The notes beneath the pieces were generated by a model. It searched no databases, was not told the origin of the DNA, and was given only the letters and a program-made list of their open reading frames with translations. Below, piece after piece: positions 53,097 through 61,871 of a DNA stretch of 64,000 bases (positions within the stretch are counted from its first letter, which is position 1; the number at the start of each line of letters is the position of its first letter). Source of the stretch: UBA5078 sp964538025 (GTDB lineage Bacteria > Pseudomonadota > Gammaproteobacteria > Pseudomonadales > Pseudohongiellaceae); contig CAZICZ010000002.1 in NCBI GenBank assembly GCA_964538025.1, positions 62,001-126,000 of the forward strand. The letters are read 5' to 3'. Both the position numbers and the translations under genes were made by a program.

Positions 53097-54785
53097 TCAG
53101 GCGCGCTGAGCGCTCTCGCCTGCCAGCCTCGCCAGTTCCTGATCACGCAATTCACGACGCAGTATCTTGCCGACATTGGATTTGGGCAGCTCGTTCACGA
53201 ACACGATTTCTTTGGGAACCTTGTACGCAGTGAGATTTTCCCGACAATACTCGCGCACACTTTCCTGTGTCAGGGTGGCGCTTTTGGGAACCACAAAGAG
53301 CTTTACCTTTTCACCGGTTTTTTCGCAGGGCAACCCGATGGCGGCACTGTCAAAAACCTCGGGATGTGCGTTTGCCACTTCCTCTACTTCGCTTGGGAAG
53401 ACATTAAATCCCGAAACGATGATCAGTTCTTTCTTTCTGTCGACGATGCGGATATAGCCTTGTGCATCAATCTGGGCAAAATCTCCTGTCTTGAACCAGC
53501 CATCGTCGGTAATGGCGAGTGCTGTCGCTTCCGGATTCTGCCAATAGCCCTTCATGACTTGCGGTCCGCGAATCCACAACTCGCCTTTTTCGTCCGTGGG
53601 CAGCGCATTGCCGTCATCGTCAACGACTTTCAATTCTGTTTGGGGAACCGCGAATCCAACAGTGCCCAGCTTGACATGACCGGGCAGGTTCACGGAAACG
53701 ACCGGCGAACATTCTGTCAGACCGTACCCCTCATACACTTCACACTGCGTGAGCGTTGTCCATTCCTTCGCAACACTGGGTGTCAGGGCCATGCCACCGG
53801 CCGCACAAAAACGCAATTGCGAGAAATCGACCTGGGAAATCTCCGGATGGCGGCTCAAGGCGAGGTAAAGGGTATTGATGCCGAGAAATCCATTCGGTTG
53901 CACGTCTTTCATGACCTTCACCAGACCGTTGATATCCCGCGGGTTAGGGATGAGGACACTGTGATTCCCGGCATGAATCATGGCGAGGCAATGCATCATG
54001 TAGGCATAGGTATGATACAGAGGTAACGGGCTGATGATGCTGTCCTGGCCATCGCGGATAACGGAACTGCTGACAGCGCGCAATTGCATCATGTTGGCGA
54101 TCAGATTCTTGTGCGTGAGCATGGCCCCTTTGGACACGCCCGTAGTGCCGCCGGTATACAGAATAATGGCGACATCCGTCCCTGAATCGACGGGGGATAG
54201 TTTCCCGACGGGTGTCGATTGACGCAAGGCGTCATGCCAGCGAACCGCCTGTGGCAGTCGGTACGGTGGCACCAGGCGTTTAATATAGCGCACACCCGCA
54301 TTGAGAACCCAGCGTTTGACACCGGGCAAGCAGTCCCCCAGTTCCGTCGTGATGATGCACTGAATCTCTGTTTCGGGAAGAATTTCCTCAAGCTTGTCCG
54401 CAAAATTCACCAGTATGACGACGGCTTTCACACCGGCATCTTGAAACTGGTGCTTCATCTCCCGCGCGGTATACAGGGGATTGGTATTCACCAGAACAAG
54501 TCCTGCCTTGATGGCCCCGATGGCGACAATGGGAAATTGCAGGATATTGGGTAATTGAATGGCGATGCGATCACCAGGCTGCAATCCGGATTTCTCTTTC
54601 AGAAAGAGGCAGAACTGGTCACTCATCTTCTCCAATTCCGCGAAACTCAGGGTATGGCCCAGTGCCGTAAACGCCGGCAATGTAGGGAATTGCGCGAATG
54701 CGTACGCGTACACCTCGGAGAGGTGAGTGAACTGTGCAGGATCAAACTTGCCTGTCAGGGTAAGGGTGGTGGCTGGCTGTGTCAT
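53097..54785 (-). CDS. fadD: Long-chain fatty acid-CoA ligase
   Basis: Activates fatty acids to acyl-CoA with ATP. The AMP-binding P-loop is LYTGGTTGVSKGAMLTH, followed by GYGLTECSP and the DGWFKTGDFAQID and VDRKKELIIVSGFNVFP motifs; the C-terminal catalytic Lys is in NVGKILRRELR. Length is 562 residues, as in E. coli FadD. It lies between hrpA and the VWA gene. Confidence 0.93.
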   Translation of the reverse strand: MTQPATTLTLTGKFDPAQFTHLSEVYAYAFAQFPTLPAFTALGHTLSFAELEKMSDQFCLFLKEKSGLQPGDRIAIQLPNILQFPIVAIGAIKAGLVLVNTNPLYTAREMKHQFQDAGVKAVVILVNFADKLEEILPETEIQCIITTELGDCLPGVKRWVLNAGVRYIKRLVPPYRLPQAVRWHDALRQSTPVGKLSPVDSGTDVAIILYTGGTTGVSKGAMLTHKNLIANMMQLRAVSSSVIRDGQDSIISPLPLYHTYAYMMHCLAMIHAGNHSVLIPNPRDINGLVKVMKDVQPNGFLGINTLYLALSRHPEISQVDFSQLRFCAAGGMALTPSVAKEWTTLTQCEVYEGYGLTECSPVVSVNLPGHVKLGTVGFAVPQTELKVVDDDGNALPTDEKGELWIRGPQVMKGYWQNPEATALAITDDGWFKTGDFAQIDAQGYIRIVDRKKELIIVSGFNVFPSEVEEVANAHPEVFDSAAIGLPCEKTGEKVKLFVVPKSATLTQESVREYCRENLTAYKVPKEIVFVNELPKSNVGKILRRELRDQELARLAGESAQRA

Positions 54786-54817
54786 ACGCGTCTCTTGGTT
54801 TTTTTAGTGTGGGTCAG

Positions 54818-56029
54818 TTAGGGGGCCACCGGGCTGACAATGGCCGTCCGTTTTCCACTCAGGCTCGCCATTGCTGCTTCCAGGCCGCCTACGCTCAACG
54901 GGTACATACGATCATTGATCAGTTCACGGACCATTCCGATGGAATATTGATGGTCCCATGCTGCAGAGGAGACCGGATTCAGCCAGACAAGATTTTCAAA
55001 CGTCTCTGTCATGCGTGCCATCCACACGGCCCCGGCCTCTTCGTTGTAGTGCTCGATACTGCCGCCCGCATGGCTGATTTCGTAGGGAGACATGGTGGCG
55101 TCCCCGACGAAGATGACCTTGTAGTCTTTCCCGTAGCGGTGAAGCACGTCGAACAGCGGCATGGTTTCGTTCTGACGTCGATAATTCTTCTTCCAGACCG
55201 CTTCATAAATGAAATTGTGAAAATAAAAATATTCCAGATGTTTGAATTCACTACGCGCCGCGGAGAACAGGGATTCACAGACGCGAATGTACGGATCCAT
55301 CGACCCCCCAACATCAAAAAACAGCAGGATTTTTACAGCATTATGGCGTTCTGGCACCATTTTGAGATCGAGGTATCCGGCATTTTTGGCGGTGGAAGCG
55401 ATCGTGTCATGAATATCAAGCTCATCCACGGCGCCGGTCCGCGCGAACTTGCGCAACCGCCGCAACGCCATTTTCATATTGCGGGGGCCGATCTCAGCCT
55501 GCTCATCCAAGTCCCGGAACTGGCGTTGGTCCCAGACTTTCACTGCCCTGTGGGAGCGTGAGTTCTCCTGCCCAATGCGAATTCCTGCGGGGTTGAATCC
55601 ATAGGCACCAAACGGTGAGCTGCCCCCCGTGCCAATCCATTTGCTCCCCCCCTGATGCCGTTCCTTTTGCTCCGTAAGCCGTTCCTGGAAGGCCTTGAAC
55701 AGGGCATCCAGCCCTCCCATGGCCTCGATGCGCGCTTTTTCTTCTGCTGTAAGACTTTCCTCGAATTCACGCCGCAACCAGTCGTGCGGCAGCGTGTTCG
55801 CTTCAAAGGCATTCAGGGTTTCCAGAGCATTAAAATAGCGCGAGAAAGCCCGGTCAAAGCGGTCGAAATACTTTTCGTCCTTGACCATGCACAGCCGGGC
55901 GAGAGAATAAAAGGCATCGAGATCGGCAAACACCATCTGACGATCCAGACACTCCAGCAGCGCAAACAATTCCGTGAGGGTGACTGGAATTTTTTCGTCT
56001 CTCAGTGCCTGAAAGAATCGAATCAGCAT
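54818..56029 (-). CDS. VWA-domain protein of the CoxE-like type
   Basis: A 403-residue protein with a helical N-terminal half (FFQALRDEKIPVTLTEL; DAFYSLARLCMVKDEKYFDRFDRAF) and a C-terminal von Willebrand A domain. The MIDAS motif is FFDVGGSMDP (D-x-G-x-S form), with later Thr/Asp positions around VGDATMSPYE. It pairs with the MoxR-type ATPase 6 bp upstream. Such pairs act as chaperones for metal-cofactor or complex assembly; the client here is unknown. Confidence 0.87.
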   Translation of the reverse strand: MLIRFFQALRDEKIPVTLTELFALLECLDRQMVFADLDAFYSLARLCMVKDEKYFDRFDRAFSRYFNALETLNAFEANTLPHDWLRREFEESLTAEEKARIEAMGGLDALFKAFQERLTEQKERHQGGSKWIGTGGSSPFGAYGFNPAGIRIGQENSRSHRAVKVWDQRQFRDLDEQAEIGPRNMKMALRRLRKFARTGAVDELDIHDTIASTAKNAGYLDLKMVPERHNAVKILLFFDVGGSMDPYIRVCESLFSAARSEFKHLEYFYFHNFIYEAVWKKNYRRQNETMPLFDVLHRYGKDYKVIFVGDATMSPYEISHAGGSIEHYNEEAGAVWMARMTETFENLVWLNPVSSAAWDHQYSIGMVRELINDRMYPLSVGGLEAAMASLSGKRTAIVSPVAP

Positions 56030-56035
56030 GATTTC

Positions 56036-56881
56036 TTAACGCTTTGCTCGATGCATAAAAGCCAAACGTTCCAGAAGATGAACATCTTGCTCATTTTTGA
56101 CGAGCGCGCCATAAAGCGGGGGAATTGCCGAGCTGTTATCGTGATTCTTCAAGACGTCTTCCGGAATATCATCCGCCAGCAGAAGTTTCAGCCAATCGAT
56201 GAGTTCCGATGTGGAAGGCTTTTTCTTCATGCCAGGCACCTTTCGCACATCGAAAAAAATCTCCAAGGCCTGCTGTACCAGTGACTGCTTGATGCCTGGA
56301 AAATGTACCTGGACAATTTTTTCCATGGTGAGCGCATCGGGAAACGCAATAAAGTGAAAAAAGCAGCGACGAAGAAAGGCGTCGGGCAATTCCTTTTCAT
56401 TGTTGCTGGTGATGATGATAATCGGGCGATGCCGGGCCTTGATCAGCTGCTGGGTTTCGTAGACATAGAATTCCATCTTGTCGAGCTCAAGCAACAAATC
56501 GTTGGGGAATTCGATATCTGCCTTGTCAATCTCGTCAATCAGCAGCACCGCCGGAGTTGCCGATTCAAAGGCTTCCCATACCTTGCCCTTGATAATGTAA
56601 TGACGAATGTCTTTAACACGCTCATCGCCGAGTTGGGAATCCCGCAGGCGAGAGACAGCATCGTATTCATACAAGCCTTGCTGCGCCTTGGTCGTGGATT
56701 TGATATGCCACTGAATCAAAGGCGCGCCAATTGCCTGCGCCACTTGCTCTGCCAGCAGGGTTTTTCCAGTGCCGGGCTCCCCTTTGATCAGTAGAGGGCG
56801 TTGCAATGTCATGGCCGCATTGACGGCCATCTGCAAATCGGAGGTGGCCACATAAGAGGCAGTGCCGGTAAATTTTTTCAT
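56036..56881 (-). CDS. MoxR-family AAA+ ATPase
   Basis: A 281-residue AAA+ protein. Walker A is GEPGTGKTLLAE, Walker B is VLLIDEIDKAD, and sensor 1 is IIITSNNEKELPDAFLRRC with the arginine finger. The C-terminal lid follows. It is in a two-gene unit with the VWA protein, the usual MoxR-VWA arrangement. Confidence 0.9.
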   Translation of the reverse strand: MKKFTGTASYVATSDLQMAVNAAMTLQRPLLIKGEPGTGKTLLAEQVAQAIGAPLIQWHIKSTTKAQQGLYEYDAVSRLRDSQLGDERVKDIRHYIIKGKVWEAFESATPAVLLIDEIDKADIEFPNDLLLELDKMEFYVYETQQLIKARHRPIIIITSNNEKELPDAFLRRCFFHFIAFPDALTMEKIVQVHFPGIKQSLVQQALEIFFDVRKVPGMKKKPSTSELIDWLKLLLADDIPEDVLKNHDNSSAIPPLYGALVKNEQDVHLLERLAFMHRAKR

Positions 56882-56898
56882 GCTGCTGTGCCTTCAGT

Positions 56899-57246
56899 TC
56901 AAGGGGCTGATTTGCGATTCAGCATCAGTTTGAGGAATGTGCCTGAAAGTGCAATGGCCACGGCGAAGGCGATTGCAAGTGTCAGAGGAACCAATGCACG
57001 GACAAAATGCGATCCCCCCAAAGTAATCATGTCCAACATCATGACCATCAAGGCGGGAGCCATCAGATCAGCGTCTGGCGCGACGTACCAGGGAGTGAAC
57101 ATCAGCGCGATCAGAATTGCGCGCAGGGAGTTGGCCACCGGCTTGGATTTCAACATGCCGGTAAAGCGATAGAAGATCATGTAACACACGGTCCCTGCAA
57201 CGAGGTATACCGTCCATCCCGCCATATAGTCATACAGGTCTAACAT
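56899..57246 (-). CDS. Conserved small inner-membrane protein, function unknown
   Basis: About 115 residues with three to four hydrophobic helices (VYLVAGTVCYMIFYRF; LRAILIALMFTPWYV; LMAPALMVMMLDMITL; LVPLTLAIAFAVAIAL) and a basic tail. The ATG at 57246 overlaps the ycgN stop by 7 nt; an earlier in-frame start at 57261 is possible. It is between ycgN and the MoxR gene. I do not recognise a family function. Confidence 0.75.
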   Translation of the reverse strand: MLDLYDYMAGWTVYLVAGTVCYMIFYRFTGMLKSKPVANSLRAILIALMFTPWYVAPDADLMAPALMVMMLDMITLGGSHFVRALVPLTLAIAFAVAIALSGTFLKLMLNRKSAP

Positions 57247-57713
57247 GCTGCTTTCACCCAACGAATGATGTGTTCCTCCAAGCCATCCTCATGGACGTAC
57301 TCTTCGGAAATGACCTTGCCAGTGACCGGAATCTGCGCCGCAATCATGGCATCTCGGGAGCCTGTCAAAAGCGGATGCCACTCAGGCAGAGGTTTGCCTT
57401 CACTTCGAAGTCTATAGGCACAGGTGTCGGGAATCCAGTGCAAGTCCGGCAACATCTGCGGATCAAGCACCAGGCAGTCCGGCACCAATTTCTGGCGTTT
57501 TGTGTACTGCGTGCAGGCGCAGGCTTGTGTGTTCAGATACCGGCATACGACGCGGGTGTAATGCACCGACGCATCTTTGTGATGAATCAGTTTTTTCAGA
57601 CAGCAACGCGCACAGCCATCGCACAGGGACTCCCATTCTTCCCGTGAGAGTGAGTGCAATGGACGCTCCCACACTGGCCGCGCATCGTGAGTCTCTATCG
57701 GTATCGTGCTCAT
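57240..57713 (-). CDS. ycgN: YcgN family cysteine-cluster protein
   Basis: A 157-residue cytoplasmic protein with the zinc/iron-chelating cysteine-cluster pattern: CDGCARCCLKKL, then YLNTQACACTQY and DCLVLDPQ, CAYRL. The family belongs to the UPF0260/YcgN group; biochemical role unknown. The ATG at 57713 overlaps the rnd stop as ATGA. Following rnd is a common location for this gene. Confidence 0.88.
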   Translation of the reverse strand: MSTIPIETHDARPVWERPLHSLSREEWESLCDGCARCCLKKLIHHKDASVHYTRVVCRYLNTQACACTQYTKRQKLVPDCLVLDPQMLPDLHWIPDTCAYRLRSEGKPLPEWHPLLTGSRDAMIAAQIPVTGKVISEEYVHEDGLEEHIIRWVKAAC

Positions 57714-58864
57714 GATGATCGCTTCTGGAGTGCGTGGCGCAGGGGGCTTTCCAAAAGCTCCTGACGCCACCCGCTCAACTCCGTTGGCCAGGAGTACGCC
57801 GCCCCCTCCTCTGCACGCAACACAAGGGGCATTAATTGCTTTTTACGGGCTAACAATTCAGGTGCCATGGCCAGCGTTTCCGCCAACACTTTGACTTCCG
57901 CCTGTGCACGCTTTAACGCTGCACGCAAAGGACCGTTCAGGGGTTGTTCCATCAACTCGGGGCGAGGCGCAGGTCCCGTGTGGGGAGCCTGGATCAGCGC
58001 GAGAATTGCGCTGCCATCTCGCGCCACCAGCGGCTTGGGCAGCTCGAAGATGTTGGCAAGGGCCGTACGGTCGGGTGGCAAAGCCGTGGCGATGGCGATG
58101 AGTTCGTTGTCGCGGGCGATCCAGTTGCGTGGCTTGTTGCGCTGGCGTGCTTCCTTTTCGCGCCAGACGCACAGGCGCTGCAGGGCCGCGAGTTGCAACG
58201 AATTCAGACGCCATGCGCCGCCGAGTCCCAGGTAATACTCCTGCCAGACGGTTTCATCCGAATCCGGCGCCGCGGCCTGCAGCATCTGGGCGAAATCCTC
58301 CTGGGCCCACGACCATCGTCCTTTAGAGATCAGCATCTGCTGAAGATGACGTGCCATTGCCGGCAGATACGCCACATCAAGGGCTGCATATTCCAATTGG
58401 GCGTCAGACAATGGTCGCTGAAGCCAATCGGATCTTGTCTGGTCCTTGCTGACCTCGATCTCCAGCAGTTCTTTCACGAGATTCTGGTAACTGATGCTGT
58501 ATCCGAACCCCAGAAAAGCTGCGGCGCGTTGTGTGTCGAACAAAGGGGTCGGCAATTGGTTAAAACAGTCTTTGAACACGACGAGGTCTTCGGAACAGGA
58601 GTGCAGCACCTTGGTAATTCCCGGTGCGGCAAGCAACGCGACAAAGGGTGCCCAGTCCGTCAACTGCAATGGGTCCAGCAGGTAATTGTGCTCGCCGTCG
58701 CCCACCTGAATCAGCCCGAGCCGAGGAAAAAACGTGTCTACTCGGACAAACTCGGTGTCCAGCGCAATCATCGGCAGTGTCTGCCAGACCGAGCAAAGTC
58801 GCTCCAGCGTGGCATTGTCTGCGACCACAATGGGGGGAGAAATTGAAATCAGTTCCTTGATCAT
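57710..58864 (-). CDS. rnd: Ribonuclease D
   Basis: A 3'-5' exoribonuclease that trims tRNA precursors. The DEDD catalytic residues begin in IALDTEFVRVDTF, continue with LHSCSEDLVVFKD and end at YAALDVAYLPAMA, and an HRDC domain follows (LCVWREKEARQRNKPRNW). Length is 384 residues. The ATG overlaps the recR end by 4 bp. Confidence 0.95.
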   Translation of the reverse strand: MIKELISISPPIVVADNATLERLCSVWQTLPMIALDTEFVRVDTFFPRLGLIQVGDGEHNYLLDPLQLTDWAPFVALLAAPGITKVLHSCSEDLVVFKDCFNQLPTPLFDTQRAAAFLGFGYSISYQNLVKELLEIEVSKDQTRSDWLQRPLSDAQLEYAALDVAYLPAMARHLQQMLISKGRWSWAQEDFAQMLQAAAPDSDETVWQEYYLGLGGAWRLNSLQLAALQRLCVWREKEARQRNKPRNWIARDNELIAIATALPPDRTALANIFELPKPLVARDGSAILALIQAPHTGPAPRPELMEQPLNGPLRAALKRAQAEVKVLAETLAMAPELLARKKQLMPLVLRAEEGAAYSWPTELSGWRQELLESPLRHALQKRSS

Positions 58865-59466
58865 GGTTCTCGAATCTTCAATCGTCCATTGAATGCATGA
58901 CTCAGGGTGCCACCATCGACAAACTCAAGCTCGCCACCCACGGGAACCCCGTGCGCAATGCGAGACACGGTGAGCGGAAACCCTTTTACCTGTTCGGCGA
59001 TATAGTAGGCGGTGGCCTCCCCTTCCACAGTCGGGTTGCTCGCGAGAATTAATTCTTCCACAGGATGAGCCGTTAAATGCTGAATCAGTGCGGGAATGCC
59101 AATCTCGTCCGGCCCGATGCCATCAATGGGCGACAAGTGCCCCATTAACACGAAGTACAACCCTTTGTAGGTGCCGGTTTGCTCGATGGCGTGGACATCG
59201 GCAGGTGACTCCACGACACAGAGCAATGACCGATTTCGCGAAGGATTTGAACACAGCCGGCACACAGGCTCTTCAGTCAGTGTACGACATTGTTCGCAGT
59301 GCCCTACCCGCGCGAGTGCTTCCTGAAGCACACTGGCCATGTGCTGGCCGCCTTCTCGATTACGTTCGAGCAAATACAGCGCCATGCGCTGGGCAGACTT
59401 GGGACCGACTCCTGGCAGACACCGCAGCGACTCCACCAGTCTTTCAATCAATGGGCTGGCAAACAT
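58861..59466 (-). CDS. recR: Recombination mediator RecR
   Basis: Ring-forming protein that helps RecF/RecO load RecA on gapped DNA. The N-terminal helix-hairpin-helix (LRCLPGVGPKSAQRMA), the C4 zinc finger (CEQCRTLTEEPVCRLC) and the Toprim domain (LCVVESPADVHAIEQTGTYKG) are present. Length is 201 residues. It lies 20 bp after ybaB and overlaps rnd. Confidence 0.96.
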   Translation of the reverse strand: MFASPLIERLVESLRCLPGVGPKSAQRMALYLLERNREGGQHMASVLQEALARVGHCEQCRTLTEEPVCRLCSNPSRNRSLLCVVESPADVHAIEQTGTYKGLYFVLMGHLSPIDGIGPDEIGIPALIQHLTAHPVEELILASNPTVEGEATAYYIAEQVKGFPLTVSRIAHGVPVGGELEFVDGGTLSHAFNGRLKIREP

Positions 59467-59486
59467 TCCTACTTATCCCTTGGCGA

Positions 59487-59807
59487 TTAAAACGGAAACT
59501 TGAATCCTTCCGGCAACTTCAGACCAGCGGCCATGCCGGATAAATTGTCACGGTTCTTGTCTTCCAGTTTTTTGACGACATCGTTAATCGCGGCAGCAAT
59601 CAGATCCTCAATGACGTCTTTGTCCTCACGTAGCAAGCTGGCATCGAGCTCTACACGTTGCACATCATGCCGACCATTCATATGAACACGGACCAATCCT
59701 GCACCGGACTCTCCCACCAAGACGGACATTGCAGCCTCCTGCTGGGCACGCTGCATCTGTTCCTGCATCATCTTTGCCTGCTTCAACAATTCATTGAAAT
59801 CGGTCAT
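59487..59807 (-). CDS. ybaB: YbaB/EbfC nucleoid-associated protein
   Basis: A 106-residue homodimeric DNA-binding protein found between dnaX and recR in most bacteria. The long N-terminal helix (FNELLKQAKMMQEQMQRAQ) and the beta core with GLVRVHMNGRHDVQRVELD match the family. It overlaps the dnaX stop by 4 bp. Confidence 0.95.
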   Translation of the reverse strand: MTDFNELLKQAKMMQEQMQRAQQEAAMSVLVGESGAGLVRVHMNGRHDVQRVELDASLLREDKDVIEDLIAAAINDVVKKLEDKNRDNLSGMAAGLKLPEGFKFPF

Positions 59808-61579
59808 ACCGTTCCCTCATCTGTTCTTTGTACGCTGCCCGGCACAATATGAGCCGAGAAGTGATGTATCAATGCCTGCACATGTTCATCGTTCGAAAAT
59901 TCCTGCCGTGCACGCTCAAGTGCCTCGGCGGCGAGACGGCCACGAAATTGCGCCGGTGACTCCGCATCAAGTGCGCCCACGTGAATGCTGATTTCCAGTG
60001 GGCGCGCAAGATGTCGCTGTAAGGCCTGCGCAATTCGTTGTTCTTGTTCCCGGTTGTAAAGCGCGCTTTGTGTTTCATCAAGCCGCAGAGTCAGTGTGTC
60101 ATCGGTGCGCGCCTCAAGCACGCAATTGGACAGAAGGTTGCCAGTCATGCCGGTGAGTCCCATGGTGGTCACCAGTGCGTTCCACCAAGCCTGTTTCTCA
60201 ATGACCGTATCGAAAATGACCGTATCGGAAATGACCGGGTCCTGAGGGGAACTCACCGACTCGGGCTGGCCTTGCTCTGAATGGCTTTCCGTGCGTGATT
60301 CGGGTGCTTCGGGAGAGAATGTGTTTTCCGATTTCTGTGGCACTACTCTGCTTGCGTCAGCGTGCGCCATTTCATTCACGGCGTTGAGCGGGGAGCTGAC
60401 GACTGCAGGGGAATCGTCAGGCTTTTTTTTTTGCTCCGAATCACGGGGCACGCTGTCAGAAAGGGTTCCTGCAGCGACCTGCGTGACAGATGGCGCTTGT
60501 GGAGAGAACACCAGCAACCGAAGCAGCAGCATCTCAAATGCCATGCGGAGGTCAAACGCGGCCCCCATGTCCTTGCGTCCATTCAGCGCGATCTGATAAT
60601 AAAGCTGTACCTGTTCTCCCGTCATGGCCCGTGCGAGCGAGAGTACCTGTTCACGGTCTCCCTGACTGTTGTCGATTCCCCCCGGCACCAGTTGGGCAAT
60701 GGCAATTCTGTGTAGCGTGGACAACAGGTTATCCAGCAGCATGAAGTAATCAAACGCACGCGCGGCGATAATACCGGCGGTATCCAGAAGTGCCGGAGCA
60801 TCCTCTGCAATCAGCGCGCTTATCACCTGAAAGATCAATGCTTGATCGGGCGTTCCAAGGAGCGCGCTCACTTCCGCCTCAGTAACATTTCCTGCGCAAA
60901 AGGAAATGCTTTGATCGAGCAAGGTGAGTGCATCGCGCATACTGCCCTGAGCGGCTCTGGCAATACTCCACAGGGCAGGCTCCTCAAACGGAATCTGTTC
61001 CGCAAGCATGACCGACTTCAGATACTCCGCGATAATTTGCGGACTCAGGTTTTTCAGACTGAACTGCAAGCAACGCGACAAGATTGTGATGGGAAGTTTG
61101 TGCGGATCGGTCGTGGCCAGCAGGAAAATCACATGAGGCGGCGGCTCTTCCAGCGTTTTCAACAGTGCATTGAAACTGTGCGTGGAGAGCATGTGGACTT
61201 CATCGATCAGGTACACTTTGTAGCGTCCTACCGACGGAGCGTATTGCACGTTCTCCAAGAGTTCGCGGGTATCTTCCACTTTGGTCTTGGACGCTGCGTC
61301 CACTTCAATCAGATCGATGAAGCGTCCTTCCGCGATTTGCTGACATGCGCCGCATTTCCCGCAGGGCGTGGAACTGACACCCTTTTCGCAGTTAAGGCAT
61401 TTGGCAAAGATTCGCGCAATGGTGGTCTTGCCGACACCGCGTGTCCCCGTAAAAAGATAGGCGTGATGGAGTCGCTGGTGATCGAGGGCATGGATGAGGG
61501 TCTGGAGAACATGCTCCTGCCCGGCCATGTCATTGAACGTCTTGGGCCGCCACTTTCTTGCCAATACCTGATAGGTCAT
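59804..61579 (-). CDS. dnaX: DNA polymerase III tau subunit (with predicted gamma form)
   Basis: Clamp-loader motor of the replicase. The AAA+ domain has Walker A GTRGVGKTTIAR, a zinc module CLNCEKGVSSTPCGKCGAC, Walker B VYLIDEVHML and SRC motif. Domain III and a variable, Ser/Glu-rich linker (about 365-445) precede the tau-specific C-terminus that binds DnaB and the alpha subunit. Length is 591 residues. A ten-A run at 60423-60432 in the linker has the properties of the E. coli dnaX frameshift site, giving a predicted 387-residue gamma protein. SRP RNA is upstream and ybaB overlaps the end. Confidence 0.96.
   Translation of the reverse strand: MTYQVLARKWRPKTFNDMAGQEHVLQTLIHALDHQRLHHAYLFTGTRGVGKTTIARIFAKCLNCEKGVSSTPCGKCGACQQIAEGRFIDLIEVDAASKTKVEDTRELLENVQYAPSVGRYKVYLIDEVHMLSTHSFNALLKTLEEPPPHVIFLLATTDPHKLPITILSRCLQFSLKNLSPQIIAEYLKSVMLAEQIPFEEPALWSIARAAQGSMRDALTLLDQSISFCAGNVTEAEVSALLGTPDQALIFQVISALIAEDAPALLDTAGIIAARAFDYFMLLDNLLSTLHRIAIAQLVPGGIDNSQGDREQVLSLARAMTGEQVQLYYQIALNGRKDMGAAFDLRMAFEMLLLRLLVFSPQAPSVTQVAAGTLSDSVPRDSEQKKKPDDSPAVVSSPLNAVNEMAHADASRVVPQKSENTFSPEAPESRTESHSEQGQPESVSSPQDPVISDTVIFDTVIEKQAWWNALVTTMGLTGMTGNLLSNCVLEARTDDTLTLRLDETQSALYNREQEQRIAQALQRHLARPLEISIHVGALDAESPAQFRGRLAAEALERARQEFSNDEHVQALIHHFSAHIVPGSVQRTDEGTV
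60200..60244. repeat. 15-bp tandem repeat inside dnaX
   Basis: Two 15-bp units at 60200-60214 and 60215-60229 differ at one base, and a diverged third copy follows to 60244. On the minus strand they encode repeated (V/I)I-x-D-T pentads (VISDTVIFDTVIE) in the tau linker. In-frame period suggests slippage growth in a low-constraint linker. Confidence 0.7.
60396..60432 (-). promoter_or_regulatory. Predicted programmed -1 frameshift site in dnaX
   Basis: On the minus strand ten A followed by G (60432-60422) contain the A AAA AAG heptamer in the correct zero-frame register (codons 385-386 are AAA AAG). A -1 slip gives GCC then TGA (60419-60417). A perfect 7-bp stem (60420-60414 with 60402-60396, 11-nt loop) follows immediately. 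A GGAG lies upstream of the run. Confidence 0.7.
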
Positions 61580-61672
61580 CTTGTTCCGGTCACTGCCAAA
61601 GGCGTATCAAGGGGATTAAGGTGAATGCGGATTCAGGTGGAGGAGATGCAGTCAAACAAGACAAATTGGAGG

Positions 61673-61778
<106 letters not shown>

Positions 61779-61871
61779 TACCATCAAGCGTGAATACACC
61801 TGTCAGTGCCATCACAGCGGCGCATTATGGGTAAAACGTCCCGCTTAATCAAGCACAAAGCCGGGCGCCTC

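Noticed and set aside
53079..54026. 315-codon plus-strand frame
   Set aside because: Antisense shadow of fadD, which has all adenylation motifs.
60200..60244. CRISPR-like repeat
   Set aside because: Units are contiguous 15-mers within dnaX with no spacers.
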